From Myxococcales bacterium (GTDB taxonomy: Bacteria > Myxococcota > Polyangia > Polyangiales > Polyangiaceae), in the NCBI GenBank assembly GCA_020430865.1, contig JAGQIY010000194.1:1-11061 (forward strand): a stretch of DNA of 11,061 nucleotides, read 5' to 3'. Below, piece after piece: positions 1-6,514 of this stretch; position 1 is the first letter of the stretch; each line of letters begins with the position of its first letter. A program made the position numbers and the translations under genes. The notes beneath the pieces were generated by a model that saw only the letters and a program-made list of their open reading frames with translations, ran no database searches and had not been told where the DNA came from.

Positions 1-364
1 CCTCGCAGGGCACACGAACCTCGGTACGCACATCATTGACACCCACAGCGGCCCGGTGATCGATCCGGTGTGGGACCTCTACCGCGAGACCATCGAACTC
101 GCGGGATCCGTCTCCACCTTGATCGAGTGGGACGATCAGATCCCGCCCTTGGCTGCGGTGCTCGCCGAGGCGGAGCGGGCTCGCGAGGTGCGCCGCATCG
201 CCATCGAAGCGCGATCCTCACGGGTGAGCAACGGCGAGGCTGCGGCGCCTGGCTACGTACCTCACCCCCCGCCCCGTCCGATGGGCAGCCCGCAGGGCTC
301 CGGAGGCTGGAGCGTGGGTGGCCCCCGGGAGCACGCGAGTCAGGAAGCAGGGAGCGTCGCGTGA
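1..364 (+). CDS. DUF692 / MNIO-family (BufB/MbnB-like) protein, C-terminal part
   Basis: This is the 3' end of a gene entering from the left edge, read from base 2. The visible 120 residues begin with LAGHTNLGTHIIDTHSGPV, then DPVWDLYRETIE and STLIEWDDQIPPL. This is the characteristic C-terminal block of DUF692 proteins, in which His, Asp and Glu residues of a TIM barrel bind iron. The family (multinuclear non-heme iron-dependent oxidases) modifies cysteines of ribosomally made peptides, as in methanobactin and bufferin maturation. After the conserved AEAERAR helix comes an unconserved tail of about 50 residues, rich in Gly, Pro and Ser and probably disordered. The stop codon overlaps the next gene by four bases (GTGA), so the two are probably co-translated. 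Family assignment is strong. The substrate peptide is unknown, because its gene would lie upstream of the window. Confidence 0.88.
   Translation, partial: LAGHTNLGTHIIDTHSGPVIDPVWDLYRETIELAGSVSTLIEWDDQIPPLAAVLAEAERAREVRRIAIEARSSRVSNGEAAAPGYVPHPPPRPMGSPQGSGGWSVGGPREHASQEAGSVA
349..354 (+). promoter_or_regulatory. Ribosome binding site for the DUF2063 gene
   Basis: AGGGAG lies six bases before the GTG at 361. It supports that GTG as the start, although the same frame stays open much further upstream inside the DUF692 gene. Confidence 0.6.
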
Positions 365-1212
365 CTCCACCGACTAGCCACGAGGAAAGGCAAGAGCTGG
401 ACGAGCTGCAACGCTGGATGGCGTCGAAGCTCCGGGAGCTGCGCGGCCTGCCCAAGGACGAACCGACGACCGCGCTGGCGAGACGCCACTTCACGGGCAA
501 CGATCGCCTGAGCCCCGTGGAGCAGCTCGAGGTGTATCGACAGCAGTTCTGGCTACGCCACACGAGCGCGCTCCTGGAGGACTTCCCGGGTCTCAGCGGT
601 ATCCTCGGCCAGCGCGACTGGGAGCGCCTGACGGAGAGCTACCTCGGAGCCCACGCGCCCACGAGCTTCACTCTGCGCGACCTGGGCGCGGCGCTGCCAG
701 CGCACGTCGTCAGCTCCGACTGGCTACCGAACCGGGAGCTCTGCGCGGACATGGCGCGCCTCGAGTGGGCGTACGTGGAGCTCTTCGACTCGGAGCTGCT
801 CCCCAGCGCGTCCCCGGAGAAGATCGCGGGGGTCCCGGAAGAGGCCTGGAACGGCGCGCGGCTCGCGCTCCAGCCGAACCTCCAGTTTGTTTCCTCCCGG
901 TATCCAGTGGCGGAGCTCAGGCTCGCGCTGCGCAGGGCGCAGCAGCATGCGTCCGAACCCTCGATAGCGCTTCCCGAACCGGCACCCGAGCGGCTCGTGC
1001 TGTATCGCCGAGGCAACGACATGTACCGCGAGCCGCTGAGCGAAGCTGGGTTCGCCTTGCTCGAGCGGCTGCGCGAGGGACAGCCCCTGCTCGCCGCGTG
1101 TGAAGCGGTGGGCGCGTCCGGCCCTGACGCGGCCGCGGAGGTCGAGTCGCAGGTTGGCAGCTGGTTTCAGCGCTGGGCGTCGCTCGGCTGGGTCGTCGAC
1201 GTCCACGTCTAG
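361..1212 (+). CDS. DUF2063 (BufC/HvfC-like) partner protein of the DUF692 enzyme
   Basis: The protein has 283 residues from the GTG at 361. The N-terminal half (about residues 10-105) matches the DUF2063 'putative DNA-binding' domain: an amphipathic start, then RLSPVEQLEVYRQQFWLRHT, LLEDFPGLSGILG, and YLGAHAPTSFTLRDLGAALP. The C-terminal half ends with LVLYRRGNDMYREPLSEAG and a Trp-rich WFQRWASLGWVV, as in family members with a second domain. DUF2063 proteins are regularly encoded next to DUF692 enzymes. The known roles point to a partner that binds the peptide precursor for the iron oxidase, and the 'DNA-binding' label is probably misleading. The start is set by the four-base overlap with the upstream stop codon and by AGGGAG just ahead. 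The 3' end lies only ten bases from the convergent gene on the other strand. The family is clear; the role in this organism is inferred from the pairing. Confidence 0.88.
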   Translation: MTPPTSHEERQELDELQRWMASKLRELRGLPKDEPTTALARRHFTGNDRLSPVEQLEVYRQQFWLRHTSALLEDFPGLSGILGQRDWERLTESYLGAHAPTSFTLRDLGAALPAHVVSSDWLPNRELCADMARLEWAYVELFDSELLPSASPEKIAGVPEEAWNGARLALQPNLQFVSSRYPVAELRLALRRAQQHASEPSIALPEPAPERLVLYRRGNDMYREPLSEAGFALLERLREGQPLLAACEAVGASGPDAAAEVESQVGSWFQRWASLGWVVDVHV

Positions 1213-1222
1213 CCACCGGAGA

Positions 1223-2458
1223 CTACAGCTGGAGCAGCACACGGACGCCGTAGTGATCGGAGAGCGTCGGCTCCACGAACGCCCGCTCGTAGCGCACCGT
1301 GCGAGGCTCGAGTTGGCGAAACAGCACGTGATCGATGCGCAGTCCACCGCTGTCCGGATGCGGCTGCAGCGGATTCCCGTAGCAAAACGTGCAGTCCTTC
1401 GCCTGCGCCGGCGCAGCGTCGCGAAGCCCGGTGCCCACGAGCAGTCGAGCGAAATGCTGAGGTAGGCGTGCTTGATAGCTCTCTCCCTGGGCGACGTGGG
1501 GCCCGGTGTTCAGGTCTCCGAGCAGCAGCAGCGGGCGATTTCCGCGTTGTTCTCCAGGCGCGCCGATCATGCGTATCAATTGCTCGATCTGCCCAGACTG
1601 CTCGCGAATGAACTCGCCCGCGGGCGGGTGCTTCATGCCTCTCAGGAAGGGCGTGAGGTGAGTGCAATAGGCGTCCACTTCGCCGAGGCTCGGGTGTTCG
1701 ACGCGCGCGTGGATCACCCCTCGAGGGTGCATCGTCGACTCGAACTGGGTGTACTCGACGTCGAGCACGGGCAAGCGACTGATCAACGCCGTTCCGTAGC
1801 TGCCCCCCAGCAGGTAGGGCTTGGGGGTGAGGCCGGCGTCGCCGACCGCGTCTGACGCTTCGACACAGCTGGCCAGGCTGCGCAGCGGGTCATCGAGGTC
1901 GCGGCTCAGACAGGCTGCGCAGCCGTCGCTCAGACCATCGAGCCGTGAGCGGCAGCGTTCGATCGCACAGCTGGCGACGTTCGATTCCTCGCGGCAATTC
2001 TTTGCGACGCAGGCCACGAGCGAAGTCAGCTCGGCGTCTTCACACCGCAGGCCGGCGACGGGCTCTGGCTCGGGGCTCATCCAGGTCACTCCAGGCTCCC
2101 GGGTCAGCTGGTCGCGGAGCAGCCGTTGATGGCGCTGAAGCCACACCTCCTGCAGGCACGCCACGTCGAAGTCCTCCTGGGCCAGCGCCGTGGCGATGCT
2201 GGTCGCTCGGTCGTCGACGTGCGGGATGACCCCCGGGGCCAGACCGGCGTTGAACGTGAGCACCCGCAGCTGGTGTGAGCGCGCTGCGTCAGTCTGTGAA
2301 CTGGCGTTGGCTTTCAGGCGCACGGACGCGCCCTGGCTCGAAAGGACACGCAAGCGGTCGGGGCACCCGGTGAGCATCGGCAGCGCTGACAGCACCGCGA
2401 GCGCGCGGAGCCACCCCGCGCGGCAGCGACCGCCGAGTCGTCTATCTGGGATCTGCAC
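1223..2458 (-). CDS. Predicted lipoprotein, endonuclease/exonuclease/phosphatase-fold hydrolase with Cys-rich insertion
   Basis: The protein has 411 residues from a GTG start. Residues 1-32 form a lipoprotein signal: Arg-rich n-region, hydrophobic LRALAVLSALPML and lipobox LTGC with the lipidated Cys at 32. The rest has the EEP phosphodiesterase motifs in order: LTFNAGL (Asn70), LQEVW (Glu104), TALISRLPV, CTHLTP (His267), GDLNTGP (Asp315, Asn317), RIDHVLF (Asp376, His377) and LSDHYGVRV (Asp401, His402). All expected metal and catalytic positions are present, so it should be an active Mg-dependent phosphodiesterase or phosphatase at the cell envelope. The fold includes DNases, inositol phosphatases and neutral sphingomyelinases, and the sequence does not settle the substrate. 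Residues 139-198 are an unusual insertion with eight cysteines between the QEVW and SRLPV strands. The gene is downstream of the acyl-CoA dehydrogenase on the same strand, about 100 bases away, so shared transcription is possible but not shown. Confidence 0.87.
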   Translation of the reverse strand: MQIPDRRLGGRCRAGWLRALAVLSALPMLTGCPDRLRVLSSQGASVRLKANASSQTDAARSHQLRVLTFNAGLAPGVIPHVDDRATSIATALAQEDFDVACLQEVWLQRHQRLLRDQLTREPGVTWMSPEPEPVAGLRCEDAELTSLVACVAKNCREESNVASCAIERCRSRLDGLSDGCAACLSRDLDDPLRSLASCVEASDAVGDAGLTPKPYLLGGSYGTALISRLPVLDVEYTQFESTMHPRGVIHARVEHPSLGEVDAYCTHLTPFLRGMKHPPAGEFIREQSGQIEQLIRMIGAPGEQRGNRPLLLLGDLNTGPHVAQGESYQARLPQHFARLLVGTGLRDAAPAQAKDCTFCYGNPLQPHPDSGGLRIDHVLFRQLEPRTVRYERAFVEPTLSDHYGVRVLLQL

Positions 2459-2465
2459 GCGAGGT

Positions 2466-2470
2466 CCCTC
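2466..2470 (-). promoter_or_regulatory. Ribosome binding site for the EEP lipoprotein gene
   Basis: Read on the minus strand this is GAGGG, seven bases before the GTG at 2458. It supports that start, which also gives a complete lipoprotein signal peptide. Confidence 0.6.
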
Positions 2471-2511
2471 GCAAGCGCGGTGCCAACCTCGCGCTCGGAC
2501 TCACGCGAGCG

Positions 2512-2535
2512 AGAGACGCCGCCGCGAGGCGCTCT
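2512..2535. repeat. Imperfect hairpin between the dehydrogenase and EEP genes
   Basis: AGAG-a-CGCC pairs with GGCG-CTCT around a seven-base loop, giving eight base pairs with one bulge. It lies in the 101-base gap between the two minus-strand genes. No T-run follows on either strand, so it could be a weak or Rho-assisted terminator, an mRNA 3' end structure, or chance in GC-rich DNA. Confidence 0.25.
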
Positions 2536-2559
2536 GACGGGTGTTGAAAGAACAGCCTG

Positions 2560-4272
2560 CTAGAGCACGTCGAAGGGGTAGCCGTTGTCCTCGTAGGCCC
2601 GCGAGGCGATCAGCTTGCGCAGCTCATCGTCGTTGTCGGCCAGCTTGCTCAGGTTGCCCCGGATGCGCAGGACGGCGGCGCGAGAGAACATGCTGGTCAT
2701 GTCCAGCTCCCGCCGGGCGCCTTCCTCGCCCCGCTGCTGGATGGCTCGCGAGGTTCGCGCGATGCACGCGGCGAGCGCGTAGAGGTCGATCGCGGCATTC
2801 GCGATGCGCAGCTGCACGTACTGCATCTCGGCGATCTCCGTGCCGTGCTCGGTGAGCGCGCGATCCACGGCCTGCTGGAAGGCGTCCGTCGCCTCCTCGA
2901 AGGCCACCGCCTCGCGCGCCAGCAGTGGATGCGCGCGGGACAAGCGCTCACGGCGGAACGTCTCCTTTACTTTCCGCACGGCAAAATCTCGCAGTAGCCC
3001 GAAGCCCTTCACCGGCTCCCGCATCGCGCCGACGACCTCACTGCGCTTGCGTCCCGGTCCGTGCATCCCGCTCAGAGCGATGAAGCAACGCAAGATCTCG
3101 TTGGTCCCGTCGATCACGAAGGAGCCACGCGCGTCTCGGAGGTAGCGCTCGAAGGCGTGGGGACGCACGTAGGCGCTGCCTCCAGCCAGACTCACCGCGT
3201 CGCCAACCACTCGCCACAGCGCCTCGCTGCCGGCCACGCGACACATGCTGCTCTCGAGACTGGTGTCCTCGACGTGCTGGTCCACCAGGCCAGCGGTCAG
3301 GTGCACCATCGACTCCACGGCAAAGGTATCGCTCAGCATGCGCGCGACCTTGTCCTTGATGATGGAGAACTCACCGATGCTGCGGCCGAAGCTGTAGCGC
3401 GCCTGAACCCAGCGCACGCTCTCCCCCACGATCCTGCGACACATGCCGAGGAACACCCCGCTCAAGGGCACCCGCGCGGCGCTGAGCACTTCCATTGCCA
3501 CCGCATGGCCCTTGCCCGGTTCCCCGAGGATCGAGGCGGCGGTGAGATCGACGTCCGCGAGCCGAAGATCGCACATCCCGGCGCCTCGCAGCCCGAGTTT
3601 GTCGTGATCGTCGCTGGTGGAGACCCCTGGGCCCCGCTCCACCACCACGGCGCTCATGTGCGGCTTGTTTCCGCTGTGAGGCGCGCTGGTACGAGCGAAG
3701 ACCACGAAGACGTCGGCGAGATTTCCTCCAGTGACCCAGCGCTTCTCGCCGCTCAGCGAGAAGCCCTCGCCCTTCGGGCTGAGCAGGGTGCGCATCGCGC
3801 TCGCATCGCTACCCGAGCCCTCCTCCGCCAACGCGAAGGCGCCGAGCTTCTCGCCGCTCGCGAGCTGGGGCAGGTAGCGCTGCTTCAGCTCCTCGGAGCC
3901 GAACTGCTGAATCGCCCGGGCCGCCAGGGACTCACTCGCGAACACGCTGAGCGCGACCGAGGGATCCGCGGCGCCGAGCTCTTCCATCACTCGCGTGTAG
4001 CCCATTGCGGTCAGCCCCATGCCGCCGTGACTCGCTGGAAGCCCGGTGCCGAACAGACCTAGCTCCTTGAGACTGCTCAGCAGCTCGGGAGCGAGCGCCG
4101 CCTCGCGATCGATGCGTTCGGAGTCTATCTCGGCGTCCGCCAGGCGCCCGATCAGGTGCACGAGCGTCTGGACGCGCTCGCGCTCGGGGTCCGCCAGGAG
4201 CGGATAGGGAAAGATCAGTTCCTCGGCGATCACGCCGAAGAAGAGGGCCTTCGAGAAGCTGCCTTCGTTCAT
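2560..4272 (-). CDS. Acyl-CoA dehydrogenase, VLCAD/ACAD9-like, with Asp at the catalytic-base position
   Basis: The protein has 570 residues from an ATG. The N-terminus GSFSKALFFGVIAEELIFPYP resembles the start of mitochondrial VLCAD/ACAD9 proteins. FAD and substrate motifs follow: FALAEEGSGSDASAM (about 146-160), KRWVTGGNLADVF (177-189), RYSFGRSIGEF (292-302) and SLAGGSAYVRPHAFERYLRDAR (361-382). Residues from about 415 form the extra C-terminal domain typical of the VLCAD group, which explains the length (ordinary acyl-CoA dehydrogenases are near 380-400 residues). The predicted role is the FAD-dependent first step of fatty acid beta-oxidation, probably on long chains and at the membrane. 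The motif that normally reads EGT with the catalytic glutamate is here DGTNEILR, so the base would be Asp388. The alternative glutamate position used by isovaleryl-CoA dehydrogenase is Ala266. The gene starts nine bases after the phosphodiesterase gene stops, so the two are likely translationally coupled. No electron-transfer flavoprotein or thiolase gene is nearby. Confidence 0.92.
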   Translation of the reverse strand: MNEGSFSKALFFGVIAEELIFPYPLLADPERERVQTLVHLIGRLADAEIDSERIDREAALAPELLSSLKELGLFGTGLPASHGGMGLTAMGYTRVMEELGAADPSVALSVFASESLAARAIQQFGSEELKQRYLPQLASGEKLGAFALAEEGSGSDASAMRTLLSPKGEGFSLSGEKRWVTGGNLADVFVVFARTSAPHSGNKPHMSAVVVERGPGVSTSDDHDKLGLRGAGMCDLRLADVDLTAASILGEPGKGHAVAMEVLSAARVPLSGVFLGMCRRIVGESVRWVQARYSFGRSIGEFSIIKDKVARMLSDTFAVESMVHLTAGLVDQHVEDTSLESSMCRVAGSEALWRVVGDAVSLAGGSAYVRPHAFERYLRDARGSFVIDGTNEILRCFIALSGMHGPGRKRSEVVGAMREPVKGFGLLRDFAVRKVKETFRRERLSRAHPLLAREAVAFEEATDAFQQAVDRALTEHGTEIAEMQYVQLRIANAAIDLYALAACIARTSRAIQQRGEEGARRELDMTSMFSRAAVLRIRGNLSKLADNDDELRKLIASRAYEDNGYPFDVL

Positions 4273-4281
4273 TCAGGAATC

Positions 4282-6108
4282 TCAAGCGACGTCGTCGTCT
4301 CGCACGCGGCGAACGGAAGATGAGGCCGTGCGCGCCAGCTCACCCAGGCTCTGTCCAGGCGCGCCCTGCGCCGCGTCGGATCCCGGAGGATATGAGCTCG
4401 GAGGTGCGGAGGACGGCGGCATCGTCGTGGCGCCATGCACCTGGATCTCGGGAGCGGACGGGCGGTTCATGGCGCTCGAAGGGACACCGAACTCCTCGGC
4501 GCGCTTGGCCTGCCACTGGTACTTGATGCGGTGGTGGTTCATGTTGACCAGCGTGTCGGTCATGCGGTTGATGATGACCCGCATGTCGACCAGCTCGAGG
4601 CCAGACTCATCGAGCTGCCCGGAGGCCAGCTTGGTGAAGACGATGCGCTGAATCATCGCCTCGAAGGTGTCTCGATTCGGCGTCTCCACCGTGCGCGACG
4701 CAGCCTCGATCGAGTCCACCACCATCAGGATGGCGGTCTCCTTCGTCTGGGGCTTCATCCCGGGATAGCGAAACGCGGACTCGTCCAGCTCCTTCGGGTT
4801 GCCCTGCTGGAGACACTTGTTCCAGAAGTACTCGACCAGCTGGGTTCCGTGGTGCGTGTAGGCGAACTCGACCACGGGCTCGGGCAGCCCACCCTCGCGC
4901 ATGAGCTTCGTGCCGACCACGACGTGAGCCATGATCGCGTCGGCGCTGACCTCGGGGTCGAGCTCGTCGTGGGGCGACTGCTCGTCGGGCCCCAGGTTCT
5001 CCACGAAGTAGCTGCGCTGAATGGTCTTGCCGATGTCGTGGTAGTAGGCACCGACCCGCGTCAGCAGTGCGTCGGCGCCGATCGCGCTGGCGGCCTGCTC
5101 TGCCAGGTTCGCCATCGCGCGGGAGTGCTCCCAGGTCCCGGGCGCCTCGCTCGCCAAGCGCTGCAACAGCGGCTGCTCCAGGTCAGTGAGGTCCAGGAGG
5201 CGCTCTCGGGGCACCTGGCCGAGCACCCGCGCGACGAAGCTGCGCAGCAGCGCAGCGATCGCACCCGAGACCACACCGCCGCCGACGCAGGCGAGCAAAT
5301 CGGAGCTCGCGAGGCGTCTGGCGTCCGCTGCGAAATCGAACGATCCCTCCACGGTGTAGCTGATGGCGACGTAGACCAGCGCCGCGCACAGCCCGCCCAG
5401 CAGCCCGCTCACCACCATGTGCCGGGGATGCTTGCGGTCGAGGTAGAGCAACGTCGCCGCCATGCCGCGAGTGAGCAGCACGCTCAGCAGGATCAGGTCG
5501 AGCTGCATCAGGGAGGCGACGATGAACGAGGAGATCATCGTCACCAGGAACGCGGTCCGGCGATCGAAGGCCGTCGCCACCCATAGCGGCAGCGCACTGA
5601 CGGGCAGCCACAGCTCGGGCAGCGACGTGAACAGCAGTCCCAGCTTGCTCAGCGCCACCAGCACACCGAGCACGATGAACAGACCCACCTGGGTCCTCAG
5701 CAGCTTGAGCCGGTTCTGCCCGAACTTCCGCAAGTAGGCGGTCAAGGCCAGCGCCAGCGAGAAGAAGATGGCGAACACGCCCAGCAGCCGCTGCAGGCTC
5801 GGAGGCCGCGCGCGCTGTTCCTGCGCGTAAGCCACCCGGTGCGCACTGACGTCGGGTCTGAGCACCACGCCGCGCGCCACCAGCACGTCCTCGTGGACGT
5901 AGTGCAGCTCCGCGCGGCCCGTCTGAGCATCCCGCTCGATGCGGGGGCCGTACGGCAATCTCAACGTTGTGTGCGCCGGTTCTCCAAAGCGAGGCGTCCA
6001 AGAAGAGATGAAGCGGTCCCCGGAGTGGACCAGCGTCCACAACACCGCGCTCAGCAGGCTGATGACGAGGGCAGAACCGAGCCCTGCGCGGATACGTGTG
6101 CGCAGCAT
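4282..6108 (-). CDS. pgpH: PgpH-type 7TM-HD cyclic-di-AMP phosphodiesterase
   Basis: The protein has 608 residues from the ATG at 6108. It has one N-terminal membrane helix (about 12-28), an extracytoplasmic stretch of only about 75 residues, a block of roughly six further helices (about 106-295), then a cytoplasmic HD domain. HD motifs are complete: WEHSRAMANLAEQ (His328), GAYYHDIGK (His357, Asp358), AHVVVGTKL (His395), THHGTQLVEYFW (His419, His420) and VVDSIEAASRT (Asp465). This order and wording match PgpH/YqfF proteins, which hydrolyse c-di-AMP. The neighbouring divergent operon encodes the cyclase, which strengthens the call. The extracytoplasmic domain is far shorter than the roughly 240 residues usual in the family. 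The last 65 residues are a disordered Pro/Ser-rich tail. A GTG at 6159 would add 17 residues; I prefer the ATG because it leaves a short basic n-region before the first helix and has AGGGCGAG about ten bases upstream. Confidence 0.92.
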   Translation of the reverse strand: MLRTRIRAGLGSALVISLLSAVLWTLVHSGDRFISSWTPRFGEPAHTTLRLPYGPRIERDAQTGRAELHYVHEDVLVARGVVLRPDVSAHRVAYAQEQRARPPSLQRLLGVFAIFFSLALALTAYLRKFGQNRLKLLRTQVGLFIVLGVLVALSKLGLLFTSLPELWLPVSALPLWVATAFDRRTAFLVTMISSFIVASLMQLDLILLSVLLTRGMAATLLYLDRKHPRHMVVSGLLGGLCAALVYVAISYTVEGSFDFAADARRLASSDLLACVGGGVVSGAIAALLRSFVARVLGQVPRERLLDLTDLEQPLLQRLASEAPGTWEHSRAMANLAEQAASAIGADALLTRVGAYYHDIGKTIQRSYFVENLGPDEQSPHDELDPEVSADAIMAHVVVGTKLMREGGLPEPVVEFAYTHHGTQLVEYFWNKCLQQGNPKELDESAFRYPGMKPQTKETAILMVVDSIEAASRTVETPNRDTFEAMIQRIVFTKLASGQLDESGLELVDMRVIINRMTDTLVNMNHHRIKYQWQAKRAEEFGVPSSAMNRPSAPEIQVHGATTMPPSSAPPSSYPPGSDAAQGAPGQSLGELARTASSSVRRVRDDDVA

Positions 6109-6514
6109 CCCTACACCGCTCGCCCTGGGCTGGACGGCAGCCGCAAGCAGGCACACCACGACCCCTGCGACGGGGGGCCGCCGGCCGTGGGTCGTGCCTC
6201 AGCGTCGGCACCTGACGAGGATTGCAGGAGATCGCCCATCCGTTGTTCCGGGCACGTTAGCACTTCACCCCCAATGGCTACAGGCATCGCGAACATCTCG
6301 CGGCCAACTCCCGCGCTGCGTCGCGGACCTCACGCACGACTTGCATAAGCCCCCGCAGTTGCCGCCAGCGGGTTCGGGGGTGAGGTGGAATGCGCGAGGC
6401 CGAGCCAGCGTTGTCCGGGCCAGCTTGGAACCGGCAATCTCGCTGCGAGCAGCACCTCGTCGCCACCGCGTGTGGAGCTTGCAGAGGCCGCGCCCGCTTG
6501 CTACCCGAAAGTTT
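6109..6514. promoter_or_regulatory. Divergent intergenic region between pgpH and folP-dacA-cdaR
   Basis: About 400 bases hold no convincing gene. Readings in all frames lack family motifs and good ribosome binding sites. Since the flanking genes diverge, the promoters of both operons should be here. I could not fix a convincing -35/-10 pair for either direction: TTGCAT near 6340 and GCTAAC (minus strand) near 6258 are the least poor pieces. I did not recognise the c-di-AMP (ydaO) riboswitch consensus. Confidence 0.5.
6157..6196. repeat. Inverted repeat / hairpin in the pgpH leader
   Basis: CACGACCC (6157-6164) pairs exactly with GGGTCGTG (6189-6196). ACGG (6170-6173) pairs with CCGT (6185-6188) directly inside, with a five-base bulge on one side. 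It lies about 50 bases upstream of the preferred pgpH start and would form in its mRNA leader. Stems of this length do occur by chance in GC-rich DNA, so a function is only possible. Confidence 0.35.

Noticed and set aside
3061..4062. Long open frame on the plus strand opposite the acyl-CoA dehydrogenase
   Set aside because: It is antisense to a gene with complete family motifs. Its own product is His/Ala/Arg-rich with no motif; such frames arise from GC-rich third positions.
4435..5586. 383-codon frame on the plus strand opposite the pgpH-like gene
   Set aside because: Composition is typical of a mirror frame (Arg, His, Gln, Val repeats), with no ribosome binding site, while the minus strand shows all HD motifs.
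6261..6387. Twelve-base inverted repeat with one mismatch (6261-6272 and 6376-6387) in the divergent intergenic region, considered as a paired operator
   Set aside because: My rough estimate for a GC-rich 350-base region gives about 0.4 such pairs by chance, and the 103-base spacing is not typical of one binding site. It is only worth revisiting if conserved in relatives.
6109..6514. Possible c-di-AMP riboswitch ahead of either operon
   Set aside because: I could not recognise the conserved ydaO core bases in either strand. A covariance-model search would be decisive.
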